The notes: a model not told the origin generated them from the sequence alone. 64,000 bases of DNA from Prevotella multiformis DSM 16608 (GCF_000191065.1 NZ_GL872282.1:240184-304183), one strand, 5' to 3'. Shown: positions 53,030-62,056, counted from the stretch's first letter. Numbers and translations: made by a program.

Positions 53030-53047
53030 AAACAGAGGTTATAATAT

Positions 53048-54667
53048 ATGAACAACGGATTATTACTCTGGGTGGATGATGAAATCGAACTGCTGAAAGC
53101 TCACATCATCTTCCTTGAGAAGAAAGGATATGAAGTAATTACGGTGAGCAATGGGGCGGATGCCATCGAACAGTGCCAGACCCAGACGTTCGACCTCGTA
53201 TTGCTTGATGAGCAGATGCCGGGTCTGTCGGGACTCGAAACGCTGCAGCGGATAAAGGACATCCAGCCTGCCACGCCTGTCGTCATGGTGACAAAGAGCG
53301 AGGAGGAGGACATCATGAACCAGGCCATCGGTGCGAAAATCGCCGACTATCTCATCAAGCCGGTCAATCCCAATCAGATTCTTCTGACGCTCAAGAAGAA
53401 CATCCATCAGAAGGAGATTGTGACAGAGGTGACGCAGAGCAGTTATCAGCAGAGCTACCAGCAGATTGCCATGCAGATAGCAGAATGCCGTACGTTCGGC
53501 GACTGGAAGGAGGTCTACCGCAGACTTGTACACTGGGAACTGGAGTTGAGCAGTGCCGACAGCAACATGACCGAGATGCTGAAAATGCAGAAGGAAGAAG
53601 CCAACAACGGCTTTGCCAAATATATTGCAAAGAACTATCTCGACTGGGTGGCACCGCAGGACGGAAGGTCGGGTAACGGTTTTTCCAAGCTGGCCGCACA
53701 CAGCAGGAAGCCGCAGACAGACAGTGAGGACGACCGCCCGCTGCTTAGTCCTGACATCTTCAAACGCAAGGTGTTCCCATTGATAGACAAAGGGGAGAAA
53801 GTGTTTCTCATCGTCATTGACAACTTCCGGTTCGATCAGTGGCGCATCCTCTCGCAGGAAATCGGCGATATGTTCGACATAGAGGAAGACCTCTATATGA
53901 GCATTCTGCCGACCGCCACACAGTATGCACGCAACGCCATCTTCAGTGGTCTGATGCCCCAGCAGATAGCGACGATGTTCCCTGACCTGTGGGTGGATGA
54001 AGACGAAGAAGAGGGGAAGAACCTCAACGAGGCTCCGCTCATCGAAACACAGATTGAACGCTACCGCCGCCACGACCGCTTCTCCTATCACAAGATCAAC
54101 GACTCGGCAGGTGCTGACAAGTTCATGCAGCAGTACAGAAACCTGGAACAGAACGACCTCAATGTGCTCGTCGTCAACTTCATCGATATGCTCTCCCATG
54201 CCCGTACGGAGATGCGGATGATACGCGAGCTGGCAAACAACGAGAGTGCCTACCGTTCGATTACGCTCAGCTGGTTCCGTCACAGCGTGCTGGCAGATGT
54301 TTTCAAGGAGCTGGCACAGTCGGCCTACAAGGTCATCATCACCACCGATCACGGTTCCATCCGCACCACCAGTCCTGTGAAGATCATCGGTGACAGGAAC
54401 ACGAACACCAATCTGCGCTATAAGTTAGGGAAGAACCTCAACTATGATGCGCGGCAGGTCTTCACCATCAAGAATCCCCACCTTGCACAGCTGCCGACCC
54501 CGAACCTGAGCACAAGCTATGTGTTCGCCACCGGCGACTCGTTCTTCGCCTATCCGAACAACTACAATTATTATGTGTCTTATTATAAGGACACGTTCCA
54601 GCATGGCGGCATATCGATGGAGGAGATGATCGTACCCCTGGTGACACTGACTCCGAGAAAGAGATAA
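53048..54667 (+). CDS. porX: PorX: response regulator with PglZ domain controlling type IX secretion
   Basis: 539 residues. The receiver domain spans 1-120: Asp10-Asp11, phosphoacceptor Asp54 in LVLLDEQMPG, a Thr in VVMVTKSEEE, and a Lys in YLIKPVNP. A helical linker follows, then a C-terminal PglZ domain of the alkaline phosphatase superfamily, with LIVIDNFRFDQWR and ITTDHGSIRT carrying metal ligands. PorX is paired with histidine kinase PorY in P. gingivalis and acts with the ECF sigma factor SigP on por genes; its PglZ domain is reported as a metal-dependent phosphodiesterase. It lies directly downstream of porW, upstream of tsaE, an arrangement seen in several Bacteroidetes. Confidence 0.96.
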   Translation: MNNGLLLWVDDEIELLKAHIIFLEKKGYEVITVSNGADAIEQCQTQTFDLVLLDEQMPGLSGLETLQRIKDIQPATPVVMVTKSEEEDIMNQAIGAKIADYLIKPVNPNQILLTLKKNIHQKEIVTEVTQSSYQQSYQQIAMQIAECRTFGDWKEVYRRLVHWELELSSADSNMTEMLKMQKEEANNGFAKYIAKNYLDWVAPQDGRSGNGFSKLAAHSRKPQTDSEDDRPLLSPDIFKRKVFPLIDKGEKVFLIVIDNFRFDQWRILSQEIGDMFDIEEDLYMSILPTATQYARNAIFSGLMPQQIATMFPDLWVDEDEEEGKNLNEAPLIETQIERYRRHDRFSYHKINDSAGADKFMQQYRNLEQNDLNVLVVNFIDMLSHARTEMRMIRELANNESAYRSITLSWFRHSVLADVFKELAQSAYKVIITTDHGSIRTTSPVKIIGDRNTNTNLRYKLGKNLNYDARQVFTIKNPHLAQLPTPNLSTSYVFATGDSFFAYPNNYNYYVSYYKDTFQHGGISMEEMIVPLVTLTPRKR

Positions 54668-54734
54668 GACCTCTCCCCACAACCACTCCGGAGGAGGGGA
54701 CATCTGGCGGATTGCCCGCTGCTGATGTCATGTT

Positions 54735-54822
54735 TGCCTGTCATCACTTATCACCATCCATCATCGCCTATCATCATTATCGCTTATCACCGCTTATCAC
54801 CGCCTATCACCGCTTACAAATT
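54735..54822 (+). repeat. Imperfect tandem repeat TATCACCGCTTATCAC before tsaE
   Basis: About eight degenerate 10-11 base units (TATCATCGCC, TATCATTATC, TATCACCGCT) fill the spacer. Unit family as at 22688-22752. Confidence 0.75.
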
Positions 54823-54832
54823 ACAACGCAAT

Positions 54833-55246
54833 ATGGAAATTACAATCAAGAGCCTCGACACCATCCACGAGGCAGCAAAAGAATTCATCAAAGGGATGGG
54901 AAAAGGAAAAGTGTTCGCATTCTATGGCAAGATGGGAGCTGGAAAGACAACGTTCATCAAGGCTCTCTGTGAGGTTCTGGGTGTCGAGGATGTCATCACG
55001 TCGCCCACCTTCTCCCTCATCAATGAATACACGGACGGACAGGGCAATCCCATCTACCACTTCGACTTCTACCGCATCAAGAAGCTGGAAGAAGTCTATG
55101 ACATGGGCTACGAGGACTACTTTTACAGCGGTTGCCTCTGCCTCCTTGAATGGCCGGAACTCATAGAGGGAATACTCCCGGAGGATGTCGTAAAGATCAC
55201 AATAGAAGAGCAGGCTGACGGCACACGCAAACTCGTATGCTCCTAA
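54833..55246 (+). CDS. tsaE: tRNA N6-threonylcarbamoyladenosine biosynthesis ATPase TsaE
   Basis: 137 residues from the ATG at 54833. Walker A is [14 protein letters not shown]. The switch-like [20 protein letters not shown], and the Walker B-like [11 protein letters not shown] are those of TsaE, which cycles the TsaB-TsaD complex in making t6A37 on tRNAs that read ANN codons. The upstream frame runs through the tandem repeat and is not used. The gene is coupled to porX in position only; no functional link is known. Confidence 0.96.
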   Translation: MEITIKSLDTIHEAAKEFIKGMGKGKVFAFYGKMGAGKTTFIKALCEVLGVEDVITSPTFSLINEYTDGQGNPIYHFDFYRIKKLEEVYDMGYEDYFYSGCLCLLEWPELIEGILPEDVVKITIEEQADGTRKLVCS

Positions 55247-55665
55247 GACCATGAAGGCCGGTCCTGGCTCTTTGGCTGAGTTGCCGTCTTTGAGACGAAC
55301 AGGGACAGCTTTCACCTTGAAGAGACAGGGCTGATTATGCAACTGAAAGGGGAAACAGAAGACACCGCATAGAAGCAAGACGTAAAACATTGACAGACCG
55401 CATAGAAGCCGTCTGCCCATATGGGATTTTCAGAACCGACCTGAACTTCATCGAATCCATCTGACTTTCTGTGAGGTCATCCCATAAAACCCCATTGTCC
55501 CATGCGCAACCAAGGAACCGATCCGGCATGACAGAATCCAGAGCCGGCCGATACTCCCATTGTTCCATGCGCAACCAAGGGAAAACAGACCGGTCCGGCA
55601 TGACAGAATCCTGAGCATGAAATATGACCGCTCTGGAACTCACAATAAGTTTACACCCAAGCATC
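55247..55665. other. Spacer with a 65-base direct repeat
   Basis: No credible gene. From 55491 to 55616 it contains two copies of a unit, with CCATGCGCAACCAAGG and CCGGCATGACAGAATCC in each, 65 bases apart. An open leftward frame of 138 codons crosses it but looks like a by-product. Confidence 0.6.
55491..55616 (+). repeat. Two tandem copies of a 65-base unit
   Basis: The copies begin at 55491 (CCCATTGTCCCATGCG) and 55556 (CCCATTGTTCCATGCG); both contain GCAACCAAGG and CCGGCATGACAGAATCC. The second carries a short insertion before GACCGGTCC. Confidence 0.8.
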
Positions 55666-57372
55666 GTGAAACGAAAGTACATAAAGGAGACCATTCTCAC
55701 CATCTTGTTCTGCACGCCGACCCTTACAGTCCAGGCACAGACAAGTCTCACCGACTATCTCACCCGACACCAGCCCAAGTACGAGACACGTGCCGTATGG
55801 CTTACGACCCTCTCCAACCTCGACTGGCCCAAGACCTATGCGAAATCGGAAGCAGGCATCAGCCGACAGAAGCAGGAGCTTATAGATATCCTCGACAGTT
55901 ACCAGCGGGCAAATATCAACACCGTGCTCCTGCAGACCCGCGTAAGGGCGGCGACAATCTATCCATCTGCCATCGAGCCATGGGACCGGTGCATCACTGG
56001 AACCGAAGGCGGGGCACCGGGCTTCGGTTATGATCCGCTCGCTTTTGCCGTGGAAGAATGTCACAGACGCGGCATGGAACTCCATGCGTGGATAGCAACA
56101 ATCCCTGCGGGGGCGAAGAACTCGCTGGGGTGCAGACTGCTCAGACAAAAGGGCTTCCGGATAAGGAACTATAAAACGGGCTCTTATCTCGATCCGGCAG
56201 ACCCGAACGTCCCGGCCTACCTTGCCGCCATCTGTGCAGAAATCGTGAAGAAGTATGAAGTAGACGGCATCAACCTCGATTATATACGTTATCCTGACGG
56301 ATGGCCACGGCCGACCTACCGGAACGGTGATTTTCCCGACGACCGCCGGAACAATATCACAGCGATCGTACGCGCCATCCACGATGAGGTGAAAGCCATA
56401 AAGCCATGGGTGAAGATATCCTGTTCGCCCGTCGGGAAATACTCCGATCTCAGCCGTTACAGTTCAAAGAACTTCAATGCACGTGACCGTGTGGCCCAGG
56501 AGGCACAAGAATGGCTCCGGACAGGACTGATGGACCAGCTCTATCCCATGCAGTATTTCCGCGGAGAGAACTATTATCCTTTCATTGCAGACTGGATGGA
56601 GAATGCACACGGACGAGAAGTCGTGACCGGTCTGGGTACTTACTTCCTCGACCCACGCGAGGGGAACTGGACCCTGGACGACATGACACGCCAGATGTAC
56701 GTCAGCCGGGATGCCGGCATGGGACACGCCCATTTCCGTTCTTATTTCCTCACCTCCAACAAACAGGGCATCTACGACTTCGAACAGCAGTTCAATGCCA
56801 CCCCTGCACTGCCGCCTGCCATACAGGGCGGGAAGTCCGTAGCTCCCCCCACCCTGCCGGCACACACTCCGCTCATACAGAGGCTGGAGAACGGTTCGGT
56901 AAGCATGAACTGGGAAGGTACGTCACCTTATTATAATATATATGCCAGCCGTTCCTTTCCGGTCGACATCCGGAATGCACGCAATCTGGTATCGGGGCGT
57001 TACACCGGCCGTTCGCTGCATCTCAGGCAGGTGGATCCGGCACTGCACTTTGCCATCACGGCCATGAACCGGTACGGCAAAGAGAGCGATCCCCTGCAGG
57101 AGACCGTCACGCTCCGGGAGCAGGCATCCCCTTCCCTGCTGCCCAATGACGGCACAACACTTGTACTTCCGATCCGTACCAGACAGGCAGACATCATCCG
57201 GTATGAAATACAGACCATGCAGGGACAGCCATTCCGCAGCATCAAGGGCACATCCAGGAACGGCATGCAGATCAGCATCACGACCATCCCCGACGGCATC
57301 TACTTCCTCCGGGGCTGTACACAAAAGAACCGGTCTTACATGTTGGGAGCGTTCATTATCAGAAGGAAGTGA
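55666..57372 (+). CDS. GHL10 (DUF187) glycoside hydrolase-like secreted protein, C-terminal sorting-signal-like domain
   Basis: 568 residues from a GTG at 55666, which gives a signal peptide (KRKYIKETILTILF, cleavage near VQAQ). The ATG at 55624 would put 14 residues in front. The GHL10 TIM barrel (about 35-370) has TRAVWLTTLSNLDWPKTY, INTVLLQTRVRA, GMELHAWI, VDGINLDYIRYP and YPMQYFRGENYYPFIADW. A fibronectin-like part (about 400-480) follows. The last 80 residues end in an IPDGIYFLRG...FIIRRK pattern like the type A sorting domain of type IX secretion (LPAGxYxVRx...KxxxK), and porW/porX lie next door. The glycan substrate is unknown. Confidence 0.87.
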   Translation: MKRKYIKETILTILFCTPTLTVQAQTSLTDYLTRHQPKYETRAVWLTTLSNLDWPKTYAKSEAGISRQKQELIDILDSYQRANINTVLLQTRVRAATIYPSAIEPWDRCITGTEGGAPGFGYDPLAFAVEECHRRGMELHAWIATIPAGAKNSLGCRLLRQKGFRIRNYKTGSYLDPADPNVPAYLAAICAEIVKKYEVDGINLDYIRYPDGWPRPTYRNGDFPDDRRNNITAIVRAIHDEVKAIKPWVKISCSPVGKYSDLSRYSSKNFNARDRVAQEAQEWLRTGLMDQLYPMQYFRGENYYPFIADWMENAHGREVVTGLGTYFLDPREGNWTLDDMTRQMYVSRDAGMGHAHFRSYFLTSNKQGIYDFEQQFNATPALPPAIQGGKSVAPPTLPAHTPLIQRLENGSVSMNWEGTSPYYNIYASRSFPVDIRNARNLVSGRYTGRSLHLRQVDPALHFAITAMNRYGKESDPLQETVTLREQASPSLLPNDGTTLVLPIRTRQADIIRYEIQTMQGQPFRSIKGTSRNGMQISITTIPDGIYFLRGCTQKNRSYMLGAFIIRRK

Positions 57373-57677
57373 AGAAAAGCATTGTACTGACAAAAGCCAA
57401 CGCATAACCTATTGGATGAAAGGAGAGAGCCGCCTCCTCTGGGACCATGGGTGATTGCCGGCGGAAAGGAAATCATACATGGACAGCGATACCGTTTAGA
57501 TTCCACCGGACGGTAACCGTCTGGAAATGATACTCAAAGAGCCATATCAAAACTCATGAGCAGAGTTTGATATGACTCTTTCTGTCATTGTCAGGAATGG
57601 GGGAAGAACATCAAGACCTGCTTCCCGCATTACTGGTCATCCTCCTACGGCACATTCCCCTGTACCTCGGAAAAATA
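57373..57677. other. Convergent spacer between GHL10 and pyk
   Basis: About 300 bases holding the terminator at 57536-57581; otherwise no gene or signal is seen. Confidence 0.4.
57536..57581. terminator. Bidirectional hairpin terminator
   Basis: AAAGAG-CC-ATATCAAAACTC (57536-57555) pairs with GAGTTTGATAT-GA-CTCTTT (57563-57581), one internal mismatch pair and one bulge. Flanked by short A and T tracts. Confidence 0.8.
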
Positions 57678-59147
57678 TTACTTATCATCCTCCTCCGGCA
57701 TAGTCTCCTGTACCTCAGGAAGATGGAAACGGTAGCTGCGGTCGAACACCTCACTTACCTTATTGATCTCAAGGAATGTCGTTCCACCCCCATTGCCGAA
57801 CGAACCGGACAGATAGGCGATCTTGTCGTCCAAATCGATATATCCCTTCTGGCGAAGCATACGCAAGGCGGCCGTAAACATCTCCTGACTGGACTGGTGC
57901 TTCTGCTGGTAAACGGCGATGATGCCATAGCTCAGATTCAGCCAGCGCTGCACCTTCTCTTTGTAACAGATCGCCAGCACCGGATTGGGGCCACGGAATG
58001 CCGCAAGGTTACGTGCCGTCTGCCCCGTCTCGCTGTCGGTGATGATTCCTTTCACCCCCAACTGTTCCGTAGCCTCAATGGCACTTCGCGAAAGGAACTC
58101 ACGCTGGTCATTGGGGTTCGTCATGGGCACCGTGATATGTCCACGCTTGTGGGCATCCCGTTCTGCCGCTTCCGCAATACGTGCCATCGTCTGGACTGCC
58201 TCGACGGGATACTTCCCGCTCGCCGTCTCACCACTCAGCATCAGTGCGTCAGTATGACTGTAGATGGCATTGGCAATATCGGTCACTTCTGCACGGGTAG
58301 GACGGGGATTGGTGATCATCGTATGCAGCATCTGGGTAGCCACGATAACCGGTTTCTTCTTCAGGATGCACTTGTTGATGATGCTGCGCTGGATGCCGGG
58401 AATCAGCTCGATCGGCACCTCAATGCCCAGGTCGCCGCGTGCAATCATGATTCCGTAAGAAGCGTCGATGATCTCATCAATATTGTCAACACCCTCCTGG
58501 TTCTCAATCTTCGAGATGATTTTGATATCCGAGTTGTGCTCGTCAAGTATCTTCTGAACCTCCTGCACATCGGCGGCGGAACGGACGAAGGAGTGGGCGA
58601 TGAAGTCGATGTCCTCCTCGATCGCCAACAGGATATTACGCTTGTCTTTCTCCGTCAGCGCAGGCAGTTCGATGTGTTCGCCGGGAACATTCACACTCTT
58701 ATGCGCACCGAGGTCACCTTCGTTCTTCACCTGTGCCACCAGCATCGGACCGTCATTCTCTATCACCTCCATGTCCAATGCACCGTCATCAAAAAGGACA
58801 TGGTCGCCCACCTTCACATCCCGTGCGAAATCCGGATAGGACACATTGATTATATCCTTTGACGTGTCCATTTCAGGACGACCGAAAATCTTCACCATGT
58901 CTCCCGCCTGGTAGTGAATCGGCTTCTCCAGCCCCGTCGTCCTGACCTCCGGGCCTTTGGTATCGATCAGCAAGGCCAGATGAGGAGAGACCGCACGTGT
59001 GTTCCGGATGATCTCCCGGATGCCGTCCTGCGTGGCATGAGCCGTATTCATACGGACGACATTCATCCCAGAGAGAAAGAGCTGTCTGAGGAAATCGACA
59101 TTGCAGTGCCGGTCGCTGATGGAGCATACTATCTTTGTCTGTTTCAT
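57678..59147 (-). CDS. pyk: Pyruvate kinase
   Basis: 489 residues. TKIVCSISD, MNVVRMNTAHA, LLIDTKGPEVRTT, ISKIENQEGVDNIDEI, GIMIARGDLGIEVP, ATQMLHTMITNPRPTRAEVTDIANAI and MLSGETASGKYP are the family blocks; the catalytic Lys is in ISKIEN. A C-terminal domain follows. It transfers phosphate from PEP to ADP. It is the last of three closely spaced leftward genes behind two zinc-ribbon membrane proteins (20 bases to the next). Confidence 0.97.
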   Translation of the reverse strand: MKQTKIVCSISDRHCNVDFLRQLFLSGMNVVRMNTAHATQDGIREIIRNTRAVSPHLALLIDTKGPEVRTTGLEKPIHYQAGDMVKIFGRPEMDTSKDIINVSYPDFARDVKVGDHVLFDDGALDMEVIENDGPMLVAQVKNEGDLGAHKSVNVPGEHIELPALTEKDKRNILLAIEEDIDFIAHSFVRSAADVQEVQKILDEHNSDIKIISKIENQEGVDNIDEIIDASYGIMIARGDLGIEVPIELIPGIQRSIINKCILKKKPVIVATQMLHTMITNPRPTRAEVTDIANAIYSHTDALMLSGETASGKYPVEAVQTMARIAEAAERDAHKRGHITVPMTNPNDQREFLSRSAIEATEQLGVKGIITDSETGQTARNLAAFRGPNPVLAICYKEKVQRWLNLSYGIIAVYQQKHQSSQEMFTAALRMLRQKGYIDLDDKIAYLSGSFGNGGGTTFLEINKVSEVFDRSYRFHLPEVQETMPEEDDK

Positions 59148-59166
59148 ATTCTGAGTGTGTTATTGT

Positions 59167-59487
59167 TTAATTTGACATCGATGAAAAAATCACATATAAG
59201 AGTGTTGACAGCAGGATGACAGCGAGCCAGCAAACGACAAAGACGACCGTTACTTTCCGCACCAGCCTTCCTTTCACCGACGGCTGCCGGACGCTGGCCG
59301 TCCTACGGAGGTCATCTGTTACCGTCTTCGATGGATCAGCCACCGGCACGGCAGCGGTGTCGCCGGCCGGCGTGGCCACCGTCATACCCTCTCCGCAATA
59401 AGGGCAGTTGCACCTTAATGTCCTGCCCGGCTCCGCCTCGATGGCAAACGGGCGACGGCAATGTCTGCAGGCTATCTGAAATTGCAT
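59167..59487 (-). CDS. Zinc-ribbon membrane protein, small paralogue
   Basis: 106 residues. An N-terminal zinc ribbon, CRHCRRPF and CPYCGEG (about 7-34), is followed by a linker and one C-terminal membrane segment (about 78-103). Together with the gene just upstream it is a pair with the same ribbon layout, CxxC-19-CPYCG, similar to zinc_ribbon_5/MJ0042 domains. The rest is not recognised. It sits 19 bases before pyk and 25 after its partner, so they form one transcript with pyk. Function unknown. Confidence 0.8.
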   Translation of the reverse strand: MQFQIACRHCRRPFAIEAEPGRTLRCNCPYCGEGMTVATPAGDTAAVPVADPSKTVTDDLRRTASVRQPSVKGRLVRKVTVVFVVCWLAVILLSTLLYVIFSSMSN

Positions 59488-59512
59488 GTTCTGTTCTCCT
59501 TTCTTTGAAATC

Positions 59513-60256
59513 TCACCTTACATCATCGATGAGGATATGCCCGTCCGAAACCTTGACCCGGATATTCCGGGTCTCCGTCAGGCCATGCTCTGACAGCCTG
59601 ACTTTGTACCAGTTGTCATCCACGGGAGTTATCCGCAGATTACGGGACAGCTCTTCAAAATCATATTCATTGTTGAAATTGCCGAAAGCAGCCCACCAGC
59701 TCTCCCATCTGTCCTCCGCCCCATCACCGGGATCCACCCCGAAAATCATCTGGCGACAATAAGGTGTAAGATAGCGGGCATAGTAGGAGGGATCGTCATC
59801 GGTGGTGAAGACGGCCTGCCGATAGAACGACAGCAGGAAACTGCATACCGCCTGCCGCTGCTTCTCCCTGCGCTGGTCTTCACGTGCCTGCGCATCCTGC
59901 TGTGCACGGATCTGCATCAGCGAGTCGGCATGGGCTTTCCGTTGTAAACGGATTTCCTGCTCTGCCGCCTCCTGTCTGTCCTGCCAGACGGCAAATCCGA
60001 AGAATCCCAGCCCGCCGACGACAAGGACGGTCAGCACCGTCACCAGAATCTTCAGCCAGATGCCTCCTCCCGGCCTGTCCTCCTGAACGGCAGCCGGCTG
60101 CACCACGGGAGAGACAACGGGCTGCGCCACTGCCGGAAGGTTCACGTGCAGTCCCTGTCCGCAATAAGGACAGGTACAATGCATCGAATCACCGCCTTCC
60201 GCCGTAATCGTAAACACACGATGGCATTTGCTACAAGTTACATGATATTCCATCAT
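59513..60256 (-). CDS. Zinc-ribbon membrane protein with periplasmic domain
   Basis: 247 residues from the ATG at 60256 (MMEYHVTC). The ribbon CSKCHRVF and CPYCGQG is at about 8-34; a Pro/Val/Gln linker and a membrane segment (about 66-90) follow. A helical basic stretch (about 92-135) leads to a C-terminal alpha/beta domain (about 140-245), with QAVCSFLLSFYRQAVF and DDNWYKVRLSE, reminiscent of small NTF2-like folds. First gene of the operon with the smaller paralogue and pyk. Function unknown; cytoplasmic metal site and outer domain suggest a sensor or scaffold. Confidence 0.8.
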   Translation of the reverse strand: MMEYHVTCSKCHRVFTITAEGGDSMHCTCPYCGQGLHVNLPAVAQPVVSPVVQPAAVQEDRPGGGIWLKILVTVLTVLVVGGLGFFGFAVWQDRQEAAEQEIRLQRKAHADSLMQIRAQQDAQAREDQRREKQRQAVCSFLLSFYRQAVFTTDDDPSYYARYLTPYCRQMIFGVDPGDGAEDRWESWWAAFGNFNNEYDFEELSRNLRITPVDDNWYKVRLSEHGLTETRNIRVKVSDGHILIDDVR

Positions 60257-60334
60257 TCTCTGTTTTCTGCAGAACAAGACCGACGAGGGCAAGGAAAGCG
60301 TGCTTTCCATTTGCCGGACACAGTCTATCCTTTG

Positions 60335-60342
60335 CAAAATTA
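60335..60342 (-). promoter_or_regulatory. -7 box TAATTTTG of the zinc-ribbon/pyk operon
   Basis: Read leftward, TAATTTTG fits TAnnTTTG, with TTTC (60363-60366) as -33 near-match at spacer 20. It is 79 bases before the start at 60256. Confidence 0.6.
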
Positions 60343-60366
60343 GGACTTTTCTTCCGTATTTGGAAA

Positions 60367-60746
60367 TGTTTTAGACAATATTTAATAAGGCCGGTTCTAA
60401 AAAGAGGTGACAAAGCAGGAGACAGCGGCGAGCAGGTTTCACATCTTACCCTGACACACATGACAAGACCCATGCACCGCGACAAAAGAAAAGAGGGGCT
60501 TTGCGGAAAGACGGCAAGACACACGGCATACCCTGCCATTTCCCTGCTGACATACCATCTGCTACCTGCCCTGCGCCCTGTCTTTTTCTTCCCCCATTCA
60601 TACTTTAGGGAAATTCCTCCCACAAGTAGGGGAAATCCTTTCATCATCCGTTTTATTCTTTGTTCCTTTGCATCGTGAAAGTCAGGGAAACGCTTTCCGG
60701 AGCACAGTACCCGACACATGAATGAAACAATCAAAAGGCAAAAATT
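60367..60746. other. Spacer upstream of the secreted low-complexity protein
   Basis: About 380 bases with no gene. TTCCTTTG at 60663-60670 is a one-mismatch -7 box for the gene at 60747. Nothing else is seen. Confidence 0.35.
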
Positions 60747-61625
60747 ATGAGAAAGATGGTTCTTACCCTCGTCGCATCCCTCATGCTCAGCGCATCGACC
60801 AGCGCAATGAGTTACGAGCAGGCTCGAGCACAGGCACTCTTTCTGACCGACAAGATGGCCTACGAGCTGAATCTGACGGAAGAGCAGTATGAAGCAGCCT
60901 ATGAGATAAACCTCGACTACCTCATGAGCGTCAACACCGTAGACGACCTCTATGGCGCATACTGGTCGCATCGCAATGTGGATTTAAGTTACATCCTCTG
61001 CGACTGGCAGTACCGCGCATACGTCGAGGCTGCTTACTTCTACCGTCCGTTGAGATGGAATGCCGGCTACTGGCACTTCGGCATCTATGCCCGCTATCCT
61101 CGCCGCGACTATTATTACTTCGGCCGCCCGAGTTTCTACAATGCCTACTGCGGCGCGCACAGCTGGCGCATGAACGGCGGCAGAAGCTGGTATAACGGCA
61201 GGGATCTGTTCTACGGCAGAGGCTACGACCGGGCGTATGGAATGAGAGACGGCTACCTGCAAGGCGACTTCAACAGAAGTGGAAACGGCTACTTTTACAC
61301 CAACACTTATCAGGACGACCGTCCCCGCAGTTTCGGCAGCCAGCAGCGCAGCAACTTCGACGGACCGCGCAGCAACCCATACTATTCTCCCCGTGAGAGT
61401 TCTACCCGCACGACCGTCACCCGTCCGAACAACAGCGGATTCGGCGGGAGCAGAAGCTTCGGCAGTGCCACAAGGAGCTATGAGCCGAACCGTACATTCA
61501 GCGAGCCAAGCCGCACGTTCAGCACGCCCGGCCATGGTTTCGGAGGAAGTCCATCCTTCGGCGGAAGCCGCTCAGCCGGCGGAAGCACCCCGAACGGAGG
61601 CGGAGCTTTCGGCGGACACAGATAA
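60747..61625 (+). CDS. Secreted low-complexity protein, Gly/Ser/Arg-rich, unknown function
   Basis: 292 residues. The signal peptide (about 1-20, LMLSASTSA) is followed by an N-terminal helical domain (about 22-100; LTEEQYEAAYEINLDYL, CDWQYRAYVEAAYFYRPL). A Tyr/Arg/Gly-rich segment follows (about 105-200, repeated RY, YGR, GYD). The tail (about 200-292) has recurring GGS, SFG and RTF units, such as SRSFGSATRS and FGGSPSFGG. No enzyme motif is seen. It looks like a structural envelope protein; the N-terminal part may be a small conserved Prevotella domain. Confidence 0.8.
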   Translation: MRKMVLTLVASLMLSASTSAMSYEQARAQALFLTDKMAYELNLTEEQYEAAYEINLDYLMSVNTVDDLYGAYWSHRNVDLSYILCDWQYRAYVEAAYFYRPLRWNAGYWHFGIYARYPRRDYYYFGRPSFYNAYCGAHSWRMNGGRSWYNGRDLFYGRGYDRAYGMRDGYLQGDFNRSGNGYFYTNTYQDDRPRSFGSQQRSNFDGPRSNPYYSPRESSTRTTVTRPNNSGFGGSRSFGSATRSYEPNRTFSEPSRTFSTPGHGFGGSPSFGGSRSAGGSTPNGGGAFGGHR

Positions 61626-61835
61626 ACCACAGATACAGATAAACTACAGATGAAGAAACAAGTTAGAGAGAACTATAAAACATTCAATAAGGTTTAAATA
61701 CTAAGCACTAAAGATCAATAGGAAAACATATCTGACCATTAGGGTATGAAGATGAAACGCAGATGTCAGAGAATGACCCGTCTGCATTCAGGACAGATTA
61801 GAGATGTAAAATAAAGAGAGTTATTTAAATGAAGG

Positions 61836-61876
61836 AAAGGAGTTCCACGTGATGTAGAGCTCCTTTTCGCTTTTTA
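61836..61876 (+). terminator. Intrinsic terminator candidate
   Basis: AAAGGAG (61836-61842) pairs with CTCCTTT (61860-61866), followed by TTCGCTTTTT. It may end the transcript of the low-complexity protein 210 bases upstream. Confidence 0.6.
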
Positions 61877-61994
61877 TAGCAGATACCAGGAAGTACGCAA
61901 GAGGACGCCTCCAGAACCGGCCGCAGTCCGGTCAGCATTTTCAGCATGCCCCCGTCATCCGCTTTTTACGACAGGGAGGATCCTGTCTTCCCGT

Positions 61995-62056
61995 CTCCTG
62001 CCGGCGTATTGATGCCCGACACCGGTCGTGCTGAGGGCTAACACTATTTGTGTTGG
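61995..62056. repeat. Dispersed repeat, copy 2
   Basis: CTCCTGCCGGCGTATTGATG and the following bases align with copy 1 at 46039-46105. Confidence 0.6.

Noticed and set aside
53063..54352. 429-codon leftward frame opposite porX
   Set aside because: Shadow of porX, whose receiver and PglZ motifs are unambiguous.
55335..55751. 138-codon leftward frame before the GHL10 gene
   Set aside because: It runs through the 65-base direct repeat and into the GHL10 coding region; its translation simply repeats with the DNA repeat.
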